A stretch of 9,509 nucleotides of DNA, taken from Nitrospirota bacterium. Lineage in GTDB: Bacteria > Nitrospirota > Nitrospiria > Nitrospirales > UBA8639. Below are positions 1-5,790 of the stretch, piece by piece; positions within the stretch are counted from its first letter, which is position 1; the number at the start of each line of letters is the position of its first letter. Below the pieces are notes generated by a model, which worked only from the letters and a program-made list of their open reading frames with translations, was not told the origin of the DNA and ran no database searches. The stretch is taken from contig JAOUGQ010000104.1 in NCBI GenBank assembly GCA_029865515.1, positions 1-9,509 of the forward strand. Reading direction: 5' to 3'. Made by a program: the position numbers and the translations under genes.

Positions 1-771
1 TGGGCAGCCCTCAGCCGTAAACTCATCCGGCACGGATATCTCCAGCAAACAGGGGAACCATTCACCGTGGTAGAAATCACGGATCAGGGCCGGCTCTTCC
101 TCCAGGATCCCCAGCCCCTCATGCTCACAAAGCCCATGAGCCCACCCGCGCATAAGCTACCGCCTGCTGGCGACTTGGCCTATGACGAGACATTGTTCAA
201 TCGATTGCGGTATCTGCGGAAGGCGTTAGCCGACGAGCGGGACGTTCCTGCCTACGTCGTGTTCTCCGACGTGGCACTGCGGCAGATGGCACGAGACTAC
301 CCGACCAATGAGCAGGAATTCCTACGGATTAGCGGGGTGGGAAGCCGGAAATTGGAGGAGTTCGGTCCCATGTTTCTGAAAGTCATCGCTGAACACTTGG
401 CGCACTACCCTCCACTGAATATTCCCCAAAAGCCGTATTCTCCGCCCTCATCATTATCTTCCAGAAAACGGCCGCTTGGAGAGACCGTCCAGGAAACATT
501 GCGGTGTTTCCGATCGGGGCATTCCGTCGAACAAATTGCCAAGCAGCGGAGCTTGGTCCCCAGCACCATCTACGGACACCTGGAACAAGCCATCCAAGCC
601 GGTGAGCCGATAGACCTCACCCGCCTGTGGACATCCGAGCAGGAATTAGAAATGACCGCGGCCTTTGCCAAAACCGGGTTTGGGAATCTCACCGGCGCCA
701 AAGAGCTACTCGGCGACCTCTACGATTACGGCCAGCTCCGCCTCTTCCGCGCCGTTCATGAAAAAAACTGA
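1..771 (+). CDS. recQ: RecQ-family ATP-dependent DNA helicase, C-terminal part (5' truncated by window edge)
   Basis: The frame is open from base 1 and stops at 769-771, giving 256 residues of a longer protein; the GTG at 67 is internal, not a start. The first ~30 residues fit the end of an RQC winged-helix domain (KLIRHGYL... then VEITDQGRLFL). An HRDC domain follows at about residues 62-132 (FNRLRYLRKALADERDVPAY, then LRISGVGSRKLEEFG). About residues 160-250 form a C-terminal helix-turn-helix region as in Bacillus-type RecQ (VEQIAKQRSLVPSTIYGHL). RecQ enzymes unwind DNA 3'-5' in recombination and repair; RQC and HRDC contact DNA. The helicase motor domains must lie upstream and cannot be checked here. 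The gene converges on the minus-strand genes to its right. The family call is firm; the RecQ subtype is inferred from domain order. Confidence 0.9.
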   Translation, partial: WAALSRKLIRHGYLQQTGEPFTVVEITDQGRLFLQDPQPLMLTKPMSPPAHKLPPAGDLAYDETLFNRLRYLRKALADERDVPAYVVFSDVALRQMARDYPTNEQEFLRISGVGSRKLEEFGPMFLKVIAEHLAHYPPLNIPQKPYSPPSSLSSRKRPLGETVQETLRCFRSGHSVEQIAKQRSLVPSTIYGHLEQAIQAGEPIDLTRLWTSEQELEMTAAFAKTGFGNLTGAKELLGDLYDYGQLRLFRAVHEKN

Positions 772-1077
772 GATATAACCATTTAGCCAGGGAACGAATG
801 CGTTGTGCCCCAGTTAGTCATCAACCCAAATGTCATCCTGAGCCACCATACAAGCCACTGGCGAAGGATCTGTGCCCAGGGTGAGGCCGCCACGGCACTT
901 TTGGATAATCACTTTAGTTTTCTCGTCGTCTTATTCCATGTTTTGTTTCAATACGGCTTCTTTTAGGCAAGGAGTATGGCCATGGAGTAATTCAGCCTGA
1001 CATCCAGCATGAGCGACCGCGCGAAAACAAGGTCGACACGAAGAGGCGGGAACGCTATGCGGTTTTAGGCATTTTTT
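772..1077. other. Non-coding stretch between recQ and the HEPN-like pair
   Basis: About 306 bp with no convincing gene. It separates the convergent recQ and minus-strand gene ends. A block at 831-871 (tgtcatcctgagc ... cgaaggatct) resembles a dispersed intergenic repeat and has a diverged counterpart at 3271-3322 on the other strand. The right part (about 960-1070) is different in character and holds only a 19-codon plus-strand reading frame (1010-1069). It might be the leader of a lost mobile element, but that is a guess. A 4-bp GCCG/CGGC hairpin at 886-896 followed by ACTTTT is too weak to call as the recQ terminator. Confidence 0.5.
831..871 (+). repeat. Short repeat-like block, counterpart of 3271-3322
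   Basis: Reads tgtcatcctgagc (831-843) and then cgaaggatct (862-871). These words recur on the minus strand at 3322-3308 and 3280-3271. The middle parts do not align well, so this is at best a degenerate member of the same family. Confidence 0.3.
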
Positions 1078-1539
1078 TCATATTGGCAAATGGCCAGTTG
1101 GCAGTTGATTAAGAGGTACCTTGCCTAAGTCAACACCAGAAAGGCGCATGACTGCTTTGTAGGCATCAAGGAGGTCGTGATGGATAAGCTCAAGATCTTC
1201 AAGCATTTTGACACGACCATCCTCAGAGTTCCTCCGAATATTGTGTTGTCGATAAAACGAATGAGTGAGCCTATTTCGCGCCTTCAGAGCTTTGGCTAAT
1301 AGCCCCTCAAAGTGGTCTACTGATTCGGATGAGCTCTCGAGGCCCTTGAGCAATTGTCCTAAGGTCTGACGATTAATTTTTTTGAAAAGGGTCGTACCCC
1401 TCTCCTCATTTGGTTCATCAATAAGGTTTTGATCCACGGCACCGGCAAAGATGAGAATATTGCCCAGCTCGGTCTCGAGAAGCTGAGCCGCTTCTGATGC
1501 TACCCCAAACTTTCGATATACGTCATCTAAACTTGGCAC
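1078..1539 (-). CDS. HEPN-like hypothetical protein, second paralog of a tandem pair
   Basis: A 153-residue protein that I cannot assign to a named family. It is predicted mostly helical, with no signal peptide or membrane segment. Its central motif is ALKARNRLTHSFYR, with R88-N89-x3-H93, which matches the R-[polar]-x3-H active-site signature of HEPN-fold proteins (many are RNases or toxin/defence components). It is clearly paralogous to the gene at 1632-2120, and the blocks are collinear: AQLLE (18-22), TLGQLLKGLES (59-69), RN-x-L-x-H (88-93) and GRVKMLEDLE (108-117). The GTG start at 1539 is the only start available downstream of an in-frame TAG at 1555-1557. The purine-rich AAGGGAAGG just upstream could serve as ribosome-binding site, though close. 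It lies 92 bp after its paralog on the same strand, so co-transcription is likely. RNase activity is untested inference; a structural or inactive HEPN role is possible. Confidence 0.7.
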   Translation of the reverse strand: MPSLDDVYRKFGVASEAAQLLETELGNILIFAGAVDQNLIDEPNEERGTTLFKKINRQTLGQLLKGLESSSESVDHFEGLLAKALKARNRLTHSFYRQHNIRRNSEDGRVKMLEDLELIHHDLLDAYKAVMRLSGVDLGKVPLNQLPTGHLPI

Positions 1540-1631
1540 ATCCTTCCCTTTCGCCTAAACCAGCGCTCACCTACGAGCAACGAGGCGCCAAGCACCGGCC
1601 TCTAGAGTCAGGTTGATCGAAGTTTTTGGGG

Positions 1632-2120
1632 CTAGATGCCAAGCCTTTGACACATAGCTTTGTATTCTGCCTCATACGCACTGTCAGTAGCTCCATGTGT
1701 TAGCCTAAGCGGTTTCATTGCCTTTGCTAGCTGTTCATCTGCTTTTTCAAAGAGCCGTTGGTCACTTTGAAGCTCATGAAGCATTTGGGTTCTCCCATTT
1801 CGCGTAACAAAAGTCTCTGCTCTTACTCGGAAATAGTGATGGGCTAAGTAATTTCTTCGATTAAGTGCCTCTACTAACACTGATTCCAAATCTGGAGGAA
1901 ACGATATTTCTGACTTTAATTGCTTGAGTAAAGCCCCAAGGGTTTTTTGAAAGTTACCCTCCATAAATTCATCGATATCTTGACGAGTATATTTTTCCTT
2001 TTCGGGGAGTCGCAGTATGACCAGCGCATTTACAATGGCATGTTCGAGGGTCTGCGCTAAGTACATAGCCAAACCGTAGTGCGCATAAACATCCCGGGTT
2101 TGTTCGTCGTCATAGTCCAT
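1632..2120 (-). CDS. HEPN-like hypothetical protein, first paralog of a tandem pair
   Basis: A 162-residue protein starting at the ATG at 2120 (MDYDDEQTRDVYAHYG). A TTG eight codons upstream (2144) would also be in frame, but ATG is preferred and homology to the neighbour begins after it. Predicted all-helical and soluble. The key block EALNRRNYLAHHYFR contains R89-N90-x3-H94, the R-N-x3-H signature seen in HEPN domains. Other blocks shared with the downstream paralog are AQTLE (22-26), KTLGALLKQLKS (59-70) and GRTQMLHELQ (109-118), all nearly at the same residue numbers. It has a longer C-terminal tail than its partner (about 140-162). It is the first gene of the pair and looks more AT-rich than the flanking metabolic genes, which hints at accessory origin. 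Function is unknown. HEPN-type RNase, toxin or defence protein is the leading inference, and I see no antitoxin or MNT nucleotidyltransferase next to it. Confidence 0.75.
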   Translation of the reverse strand: MDYDDEQTRDVYAHYGLAMYLAQTLEHAIVNALVILRLPEKEKYTRQDIDEFMEGNFQKTLGALLKQLKSEISFPPDLESVLVEALNRRNYLAHHYFRVRAETFVTRNGRTQMLHELQSDQRLFEKADEQLAKAMKPLRLTHGATDSAYEAEYKAMCQRLGI

Positions 2121-2155
2121 ACTTAATTCGCGCCCTAACAACAATTGGGATGATT

Positions 2156-2166
2156 CGCATAATGCG
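2156..2166. promoter_or_regulatory. 11-bp palindrome upstream of the HEPN-like pair
   Basis: CGCAT-A-ATGCG is a perfect inverted repeat 36-46 bp before the ATG at 2120. Its position would suit an operator, but no regulator gene is nearby and short palindromes arise by chance. Confidence 0.2.
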
Positions 2167-2424
2167 GAGATCTTATTTCTATCCGTTTAACATGCCTTAG
2201 GGTTTCTTGCCAAAAGCGTGTGAACCCCCTTTGCATTCAATTGCTTGCGATCCATCTGACGTGACCTCTCTCCTTATCCAAATCAATCCTGCAGGATCTT
2301 CAAAAAGGCCAACTATTTCTCCCGCCCAAGCCATCGAACAGTTTCTAACATGACAGTCGTTTGGCAAACCTCTTTTTCTCCTGCAAGGTTCGACGCCTGC
2401 CGGTCGCCCCTAAAGACGAACGCT

Positions 2425-2615
2425 CGTATCAACTGGCGGGCCTTGTCTGAGCGCAGCGAGTTGGACCGCTCTCCCGTGATTTGCGTCCACTATATCTGAT
2501 GAGACAGGATGGGGCGAAAATGGTTTTGGCTCCTTTTGCCTCCACAACAAAAGTCACGCTCCTCGAGACGCATCAGGCAAAACCTCGGCTGCAGGGGCGA
2601 AACCCTGCATCTACC
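2425..2615. repeat. Probable fragment of a dispersed intergenic repeat
   Basis: The segment contains ttgtctgagcgcagcgagtt, then ttgcgtccactatatctgat, then a run ending in ttttgcc, and a hairpin with TGCAGGG and CCCTGCA arms around a six-base loop. This combination resembles multi-copy non-coding elements found between genes in many environmental genomes. Copy number cannot be seen from this window, so the call rests on pattern resemblance only. Confidence 0.35.
2590..2609. other. Perfect 7-bp hairpin
   Basis: Arms TGCAGGG (2590-2596) and CCCTGCA (2603-2609) enclose the loop GCGAAA. There is no T tract on either side, so it is not an intrinsic terminator. It sits inside the putative dispersed repeat and may be its structural core. 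Confidence 0.6.
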
Positions 2616-2700
2616 ATACATTCAAAAAATACTCGGATAGAAACTGGAGTCAGATCTTTTCTTAACTAATTAATAAGAATTCTTGCGCATCCTCCGGAAA

Positions 2701-3189
2701 CTAGTGGTCATGTCCGTGCTCATGAGTATGCCCGTGATCAAGTTCTTGTTTTGTGGCTTCCCGCACACTCAGAACTTTAATATCAAAATTGAGCGCGACA
2801 CCGGCCAGGGGGTGATTGGTATCAATGGTAACCGCATCACCCTCGACTTTCTTCACCACAATTTGTTGCTTGGTGCCATCCGGCGCCTGTGCCTCAAAGA
2901 CCATACCCGCTTCAACGGACTCTACGCCCTCAAACGCGGCCCTTTCGATGGTCTTGATACCGTCCGGGATAACCTCTCCATAGGCCTCGGCAGGCTCAAT
3001 CCTCACCTTCAGAGCGTCTCCCTCTCCTTTACCCGCCAGCGCCTTCTCCAATCCGGGGATGATATGCCCCGCACCGTGTAAATACACCATTGGCTTAGAA
3101 CCATCTGAACTATCCAGCACCTTTCCGGCATCGTCAGTGAGTTTATAATTGACGCTGACCACTGAATTCTCACCAATGACTAAAGACAT
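2701..3189 (-). CDS. slyD: FKBP-type peptidyl-prolyl cis-trans isomerase, SlyD family
   Basis: A 162-residue cytoplasmic folding helper that isomerises Xaa-Pro bonds. Its family also binds nickel and other metals and has chaperone activity. The start is the ATG at 3189, preceded by GGAAGGAG with 7-nt spacing; upstream in-frame ATG and similar codons lack this. The FKBP fold is split: residues ~8-70 (VVSVNYKLTDDAGKVLDSS, YLHGAGHIIPGLEKALAGK, AEAYGEV) and ~126-150 (HPLAGVALNFDIKVLSVREA) flank the insert-in-flap chaperone domain at about 72-125. The short C-terminal tail D151-H162 alternates six histidines (HGHTHEHGHDH), a metal-binding tail as in SlyD but lacking the long Cys-rich extension of the E. 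coli protein. It appears monocistronic, with its own promoter-like sequence. It is separated by about 420 bp from sucD and is on the same strand. Confidence 0.93.
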   Translation of the reverse strand: MSLVIGENSVVSVNYKLTDDAGKVLDSSDGSKPMVYLHGAGHIIPGLEKALAGKGEGDALKVRIEPAEAYGEVIPDGIKTIERAAFEGVESVEAGMVFEAQAPDGTKQQIVVKKVEGDAVTIDTNHPLAGVALNFDIKVLSVREATKQELDHGHTHEHGHDH

Positions 3190-3196
3190 TGTCGCT

Positions 3197-3204
3197 CTCC
3201 TTCC
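3197..3204 (-). promoter_or_regulatory. Shine-Dalgarno site of slyD
   Basis: On the minus strand GGAAGGAG lies 7 nt before the ATG at 3189. It decides the start of slyD against the longer in-frame reading frame that begins at 3246. Confidence 0.8.
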
Positions 3205-3217
3205 TGTCGTCTCAATT

Positions 3218-3246
3218 ATTAAATTATAAAACTGATCTGTGGCCAA
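3218..3246 (-). promoter_or_regulatory. Candidate sigma70 promoter of slyD
   Basis: On the minus strand TTGGCC (3246-3241; 4 of 6 to the -35 consensus) is followed after 17 nt by TTTAAT (3223-3218; 5 of 6 to the -10 consensus). An overlapping perfect TATAAT sits at 3228-3223, but with an unsuitable 12-nt distance to TTGGCC. The AT-rich stretch lies 30-40 bp before the slyD start codon, as expected for a promoter. Called by eye. Confidence 0.45.
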
Positions 3247-3260
3247 GCCCCGAAGTCCAA

Positions 3261-3322
3261 GGGCTCGGCAAGATCCTTCGTGGAACCTGCCCTGAGCTGT
3301 GCCGAATAGCTCAGGTGGACAT
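3261..3322 (-). repeat. Probable dispersed intergenic repeat copy with 8-bp hairpin
   Basis: The block contains CCTGAGCT (3291-3298), a 9-nt loop and AGCTCAGG (3308-3315), a perfect 8-bp inverted repeat. On the minus strand it reads tgtccacctgagc ... cgaaggatct. The same two words occur in the same order on the plus strand at 831-871, with a shorter distance between them. This suggests two diverged members of one repeat family flanking the accessory stretch. Only two copies are visible here. Confidence 0.4.
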
Positions 3323-3456
3323 CGTACCTTGGGATTTGCCCATTCTGCTCATTACTCAGAATTCATCATCAGGCATTGCCTGATACATACCATCCAAATT
3401 TTTACAGTTTGGCTTGAGTCTAGCCGCCGGGGCTAGCCGTTGCAAGGCAGGGTTCT

Positions 3457-3482
3457 AAAGAGAAAGCCGGCGATTCTGGCTT
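3457..3482 (-). terminator. Weak candidate terminator of the acn-sucD operon
   Basis: On the minus strand, 127 nt past the sucD stop, AAGCC (3482-3478) pairs with GGCTT (3468-3464), with one further inner G-C pair past a mismatch. It is followed by the T-rich tail TCTCTTT (3463-3457). The stem is short and the tail is interrupted, so confidence is low. Confidence 0.3.
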
Positions 3483-3608
3483 GAAATTGGGTTGGATGAA
3501 GGGAACTGGCACTCTCCCACCCTTCTTGCTCAGACAAACACGAGAAGACGGAGAAGAGAAGGCAACTCTCAACAAAACGAGGGAGGAAGATCCACAATAA
3601 GAATTGAA

Positions 3609-4481
3609 TCAGGCACCCAACACGAGTTTGACGGTTTCGCCGATTTCAGCCGGATTTTTTACCACCCGGACCCCGGCCGCTTCCAATGCCGCCATTTTAT
3701 CTGCGGCCGTGCCTTTGCCTCCGGTGATAATGGCGCCAGCATGCCCCATCCGCCTGCCGGGAGGCGCGGTGATTCCCGCAATGAAACTCACCACCGGTTT
3801 GGTCATATGTTCTTTGATATACAAGGCGGCACGTTCTTCTGCATCACCGCCAATTTCGCCAATCATCACGACCGCTTCAGTTTCCTCATCTTCTTGGAAC
3901 ATGTGCAGTAAATCGATATAACCAGTTCCAATAATGGGATCGCCACCGATGCCGACGCAGGTCGTTTCGCCAAGGCCTAATTGGGTAAGTTGATTGACGG
4001 CTTCGTACGTCAACGTACCACTTCTTGAAATCACCCCTACCCGGCCTTTTTTATGAATGAAGCCTGGCATAATCCCGATCTTGCATTCATCGGCTGTAAT
4101 AATGCCTGGACAATTTGGACCGATCAGTCGGGTTGTCCTCCCATGAAGCGCCCGTTTCACGCGAACCATATCGTTGACCGGAATACCTTCGGTAATACAC
4201 ACCACCAACCACACACCCGCATCGGCAGCTTCCAGAATGGCATCCGCCGCAAACGGAGGCGGGACAAAGATCAAGGAGGTAGTGGCTTCCGTCTTCTTGA
4301 CAGCTTCTCGAACAGTATTAAACACCGGGATGCCTTCCACGTCCTGCCCGGCTTTCCCTGGTGTCACACCAGCCACGACTTGCGTTCCGTAAGCTTTGCA
4401 TTGGGTCGCATGAAACGACCCTTCTTTTCCGGTTATCCCTTGAACCACCACCCGGGTATTCTTATTGACCAAAATACTCAT
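3609..4481 (-). CDS. sucD: Succinyl-CoA synthetase (ADP-forming) alpha subunit
   Basis: A 290-residue protein of typical SucD length. With SucC it interconverts succinyl-CoA + ADP + Pi and succinate + ATP + CoA. In a reductive TCA cycle it makes succinyl-CoA; in the oxidative cycle it runs the other way. The N-terminal CoA-binding Rossmann domain shows NKNTRVVVQGITGKEGSFH (6-24). The signature GPNCPGIITADECKIGIMPG lies at 121-140. The phosphohistidine is H247 in RRMGHAGAIITGGKG (243-257), equivalent to H246 of the E. coli enzyme. The ATG at 4481 has AGGTGA 6 nt upstream. It follows sucC by 50 nt and is the last gene of the cluster. Citryl-CoA synthetase small subunit is a related alternative, but normal length and pairing with a 391-residue SucC favour succinyl-CoA synthetase. 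Confidence 0.96.
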   Translation of the reverse strand: MSILVNKNTRVVVQGITGKEGSFHATQCKAYGTQVVAGVTPGKAGQDVEGIPVFNTVREAVKKTEATTSLIFVPPPFAADAILEAADAGVWLVVCITEGIPVNDMVRVKRALHGRTTRLIGPNCPGIITADECKIGIMPGFIHKKGRVGVISRSGTLTYEAVNQLTQLGLGETTCVGIGGDPIIGTGYIDLLHMFQEDEETEAVVMIGEIGGDAEERAALYIKEHMTKPVVSFIAGITAPPGRRMGHAGAIITGGKGTAADKMAALEAAGVRVVKNPAEIGETVKLVLGA

Positions 4482-4531
4482 GCCACATCACCTTTCACCA
4501 ATCGATGAGAATAATTCCACCCTATGATGGA

Positions 4532-5707
4532 CTATTTCTTTTTTCGGAGAGCGACAATACGTTGTGCGGCTTCCCAAAGATCCGCAACCCCTTCCACTTT
4601 CAGGCCTGATTCGGCCAGGAGTTTGCGGCCTTCTTCAGCGTTGGTGCCTTGAAGACGAACCACGACAGGGAGTTTAATACCGACTTCCTTCGCGGCATCA
4701 ATGACGCCATGGGCAATACGCTCGCATCGCACAATGCCTCCGAAGATATTAATGAATATGCCTTTGACCTTTTTGTCCTTTAACAGAATACGGAACCCTG
4801 CCGCGACTGTCTCTTTCGTGGCACCTCCCCCGACATCCAGAAAATTGGCGGGTTCGGAACCAGCGAGCTTAATGACATCCATAGTCGCCATTGCCAGCCC
4901 CGCCCCATTGACCATGCAGCCAATGTCCCCATCGAGTTTGACATAGTTTAAATTGTTTTTGCCGGCTTCGATCTCTAACGGTTCTTCTTCGTGTAAATCC
5001 CTGAATTTTTGAACATCGGGATGTTTAAACAGCGCATTGTCATCAAAGGAGACTTTTCCATCCAATGCGATCAGACGCTTATCCGTGGTAATCACCAATG
5101 GATTAATTTCCACGAGGGTCGCGTTCTTCTCCATAAACAAGCGGTACAGATTTTCCAACATCTGGAGAAAGGGCTTCACCACAGCCGGTTCAAGATCCGG
5201 AAGCCCCAATCCAAACGCCAGATTCCTTCCATTGTACCCTTGGAATCCCACTGCCGGATCAATGGACTCTTTAAGAACTTTTTCAGGTGTGTGTTCGGCG
5301 ACTTCCTCAATGTCCATCCCACCTTCTGTACTGGCAATAAAGGTCGGAAAGCCTGAGTCCCTGTCCACCAACACACTCAGATACAGTTCCTTGGCAATTC
5401 CGGCACCTTCTTCAATGAGCAAGCGCCGAACTTTCCGTCCCTTCGGACCTGTCTGATGCGTCACCAGAGTTTTCCCGAGAAGTTCCTTGGCCAGCTCAGG
5501 AACCTCGGCTTTATTTTTGGTCAATTTGACGCCGCCGGCTTTCCCGCGTCCGCCGGCATGGATCTGCGCCTTTACGACAAACACCGGAGTATCAAGAGCG
5601 GCTGCCCATTTTTCAGCCGCTCTGACGTTTTTGATTTCCTTGCCTTTAGGCACAGGAATCCCGAATTGCCCAAATATCTGCTTAGCTTGAAACTCGTGAA
5701 TATTCAT
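4532..5707 (-). CDS. sucC: Succinyl-CoA synthetase (ADP-forming) beta subunit
   Basis: A 391-residue protein of normal SucC length. It carries the ATP-grasp nucleotide-binding domain and the succinate/phosphate part of the succinyl-CoA synthetase heteromer. Visible motifs in order: MNIHEFQAKQIFGQFGIPVP (1-20), HAGGRGKAGGVKL (50-62) of the ATP-grasp fold, VEINPLV (199-205) and ALDGK (214-218) for metal/nucleotide binding, NGAGLAMATMD (267-277), NFLDVGGGA (288-296) and NIFGGIVRC (320-328) in the C-terminal ligase domain. The ATG at 5707 is preceded by AAGGGG at 4-nt spacing. It lies 83 nt after frdA, in a gap that contains two overlapping hairpins, and 50 nt before sucD. The ADP-forming rather than GDP-forming assignment follows the bacterial norm and was not tested. 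No frame damage or unusual features are seen. Confidence 0.96.
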   Translation of the reverse strand: MNIHEFQAKQIFGQFGIPVPKGKEIKNVRAAEKWAAALDTPVFVVKAQIHAGGRGKAGGVKLTKNKAEVPELAKELLGKTLVTHQTGPKGRKVRRLLIEEGAGIAKELYLSVLVDRDSGFPTFIASTEGGMDIEEVAEHTPEKVLKESIDPAVGFQGYNGRNLAFGLGLPDLEPAVVKPFLQMLENLYRLFMEKNATLVEINPLVITTDKRLIALDGKVSFDDNALFKHPDVQKFRDLHEEEPLEIEAGKNNLNYVKLDGDIGCMVNGAGLAMATMDVIKLAGSEPANFLDVGGGATKETVAAGFRILLKDKKVKGIFINIFGGIVRCERIAHGVIDAAKEVGIKLPVVVRLQGTNAEEGRKLLAESGLKVEGVADLWEAAQRIVALRKKK

Positions 5708-5748
5708 AAGTCCCCTTCGTAGGTTCTATGGCTGAGATCAGAATATAT

Positions 5749-5770
5749 GGCGATGACAATCGCCCGATTG
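5749..5770 (-). promoter_or_regulatory. Two overlapping, mutually exclusive hairpins in the frdA-sucC gap
   Basis: In the minus-strand transcript, CAATCG (5770-5765), loop GG and CGATTG (5762-5757) form one perfect 6-bp stem. GGCGAT (5764-5759), loop TGTC and ATCGCC (5754-5749) form a second perfect 6-bp stem. They share bases 5762-5759, so only one can form at a time. The pair ends 41 nt before the sucC start codon. There is no T tract. An mRNA-stability or processing element, or a DNA-binding site, is possible. Confidence 0.4.
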
Positions 5771-5790
5771 GTTCTGTATAGACTCGTTTC

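Larger units (their letters stand above)
2121..2700. other. Non-coding, repeat-bearing stretch between the HEPN-like pair and slyD
   Basis: About 580 bp without a credible gene. The left part is upstream of the HEPN-like gene and contains an 11-bp palindrome CGCAT-A-ATGCG (2156-2166) and a 12-bp palindrome ATCCTGCAGGAT (2286-2297). The right part (about 2425-2615) looks like a fragment of a dispersed repeat. It includes ctgagcgcagcgag, a gene-free T/C-rich run around 2520-2560, and a 7-bp perfect hairpin at 2590-2609. The 62-codon reading frame at 2481-2669 lies inside this repeat-like DNA and is not called. A 10-bp palindrome AAGAATTCTT (2675-2684) lies just past the end of slyD. No intrinsic terminator for slyD is clear. 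Confidence 0.5.
3190..3608. other. Non-coding, hairpin-rich stretch between sucD and slyD
   Basis: About 420 bp with no gene on either strand. It contains the slyD promoter region (3190-3246) and a repeat-like block with a perfect 8-bp hairpin (3291-3315). Two further hairpins lie at 3368-3384 (ATCAGGC/GCCTGAT, loop ATT) and 3420-3436 (CTAGCC/GGCTAG, loop GCCGG). A weak terminator-like stem for the sucD operon lies at about 3457-3482. The purine-rich segment 3540-3600 shows no recognisable element. Confidence 0.55.

Noticed and set aside
886..902. Intrinsic terminator for recQ
   Set aside because: Only a 4-bp stem with a short, impure T tail, more than 110 bp past the stop.
1010..1069. 19-codon small protein gene
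   Set aside because: No ribosome-binding site of note at its ATG and no known family; kept only as part of the orphan leader-like finding.
1540..1631. Integron attC site between the two HEPN-like genes
   Set aside because: A GTTTAGGC-like word is present after the first gene, but it does not match the GTTRRRY core and no complementary partner box is found at a proper distance.
2121..2220. Sigma70 promoter for the HEPN-like pair
   Set aside because: A TTGGCA word has a 17-nt spacing to TTAAAC, but the -10 matches only 3 of 6 positions; not distinguishable from chance by eye.
2481..2669. 62-codon plus-strand reading frame
   Set aside because: No recognisable motifs, no ribosome-binding site, and it lies in repeat-like non-coding DNA; such repeats often give spurious short frames.
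2683..3081. 132-codon plus-strand frame
   Set aside because: Antisense to slyD, whose minus-strand frame is unmistakable.
3492..3911. 139-codon plus-strand frame overlapping the sucD end
   Set aside because: Antisense shadow of sucD with a low-complexity, unrecognisable translation.
3609..5707. Citryl-CoA synthetase (CcsAB) instead of SucCD
   Set aside because: Related enzymes, but both lengths (391 and 290) and all motifs match ordinary succinyl-CoA synthetase and neither subunit has the extra length expected of citryl-CoA synthetase.
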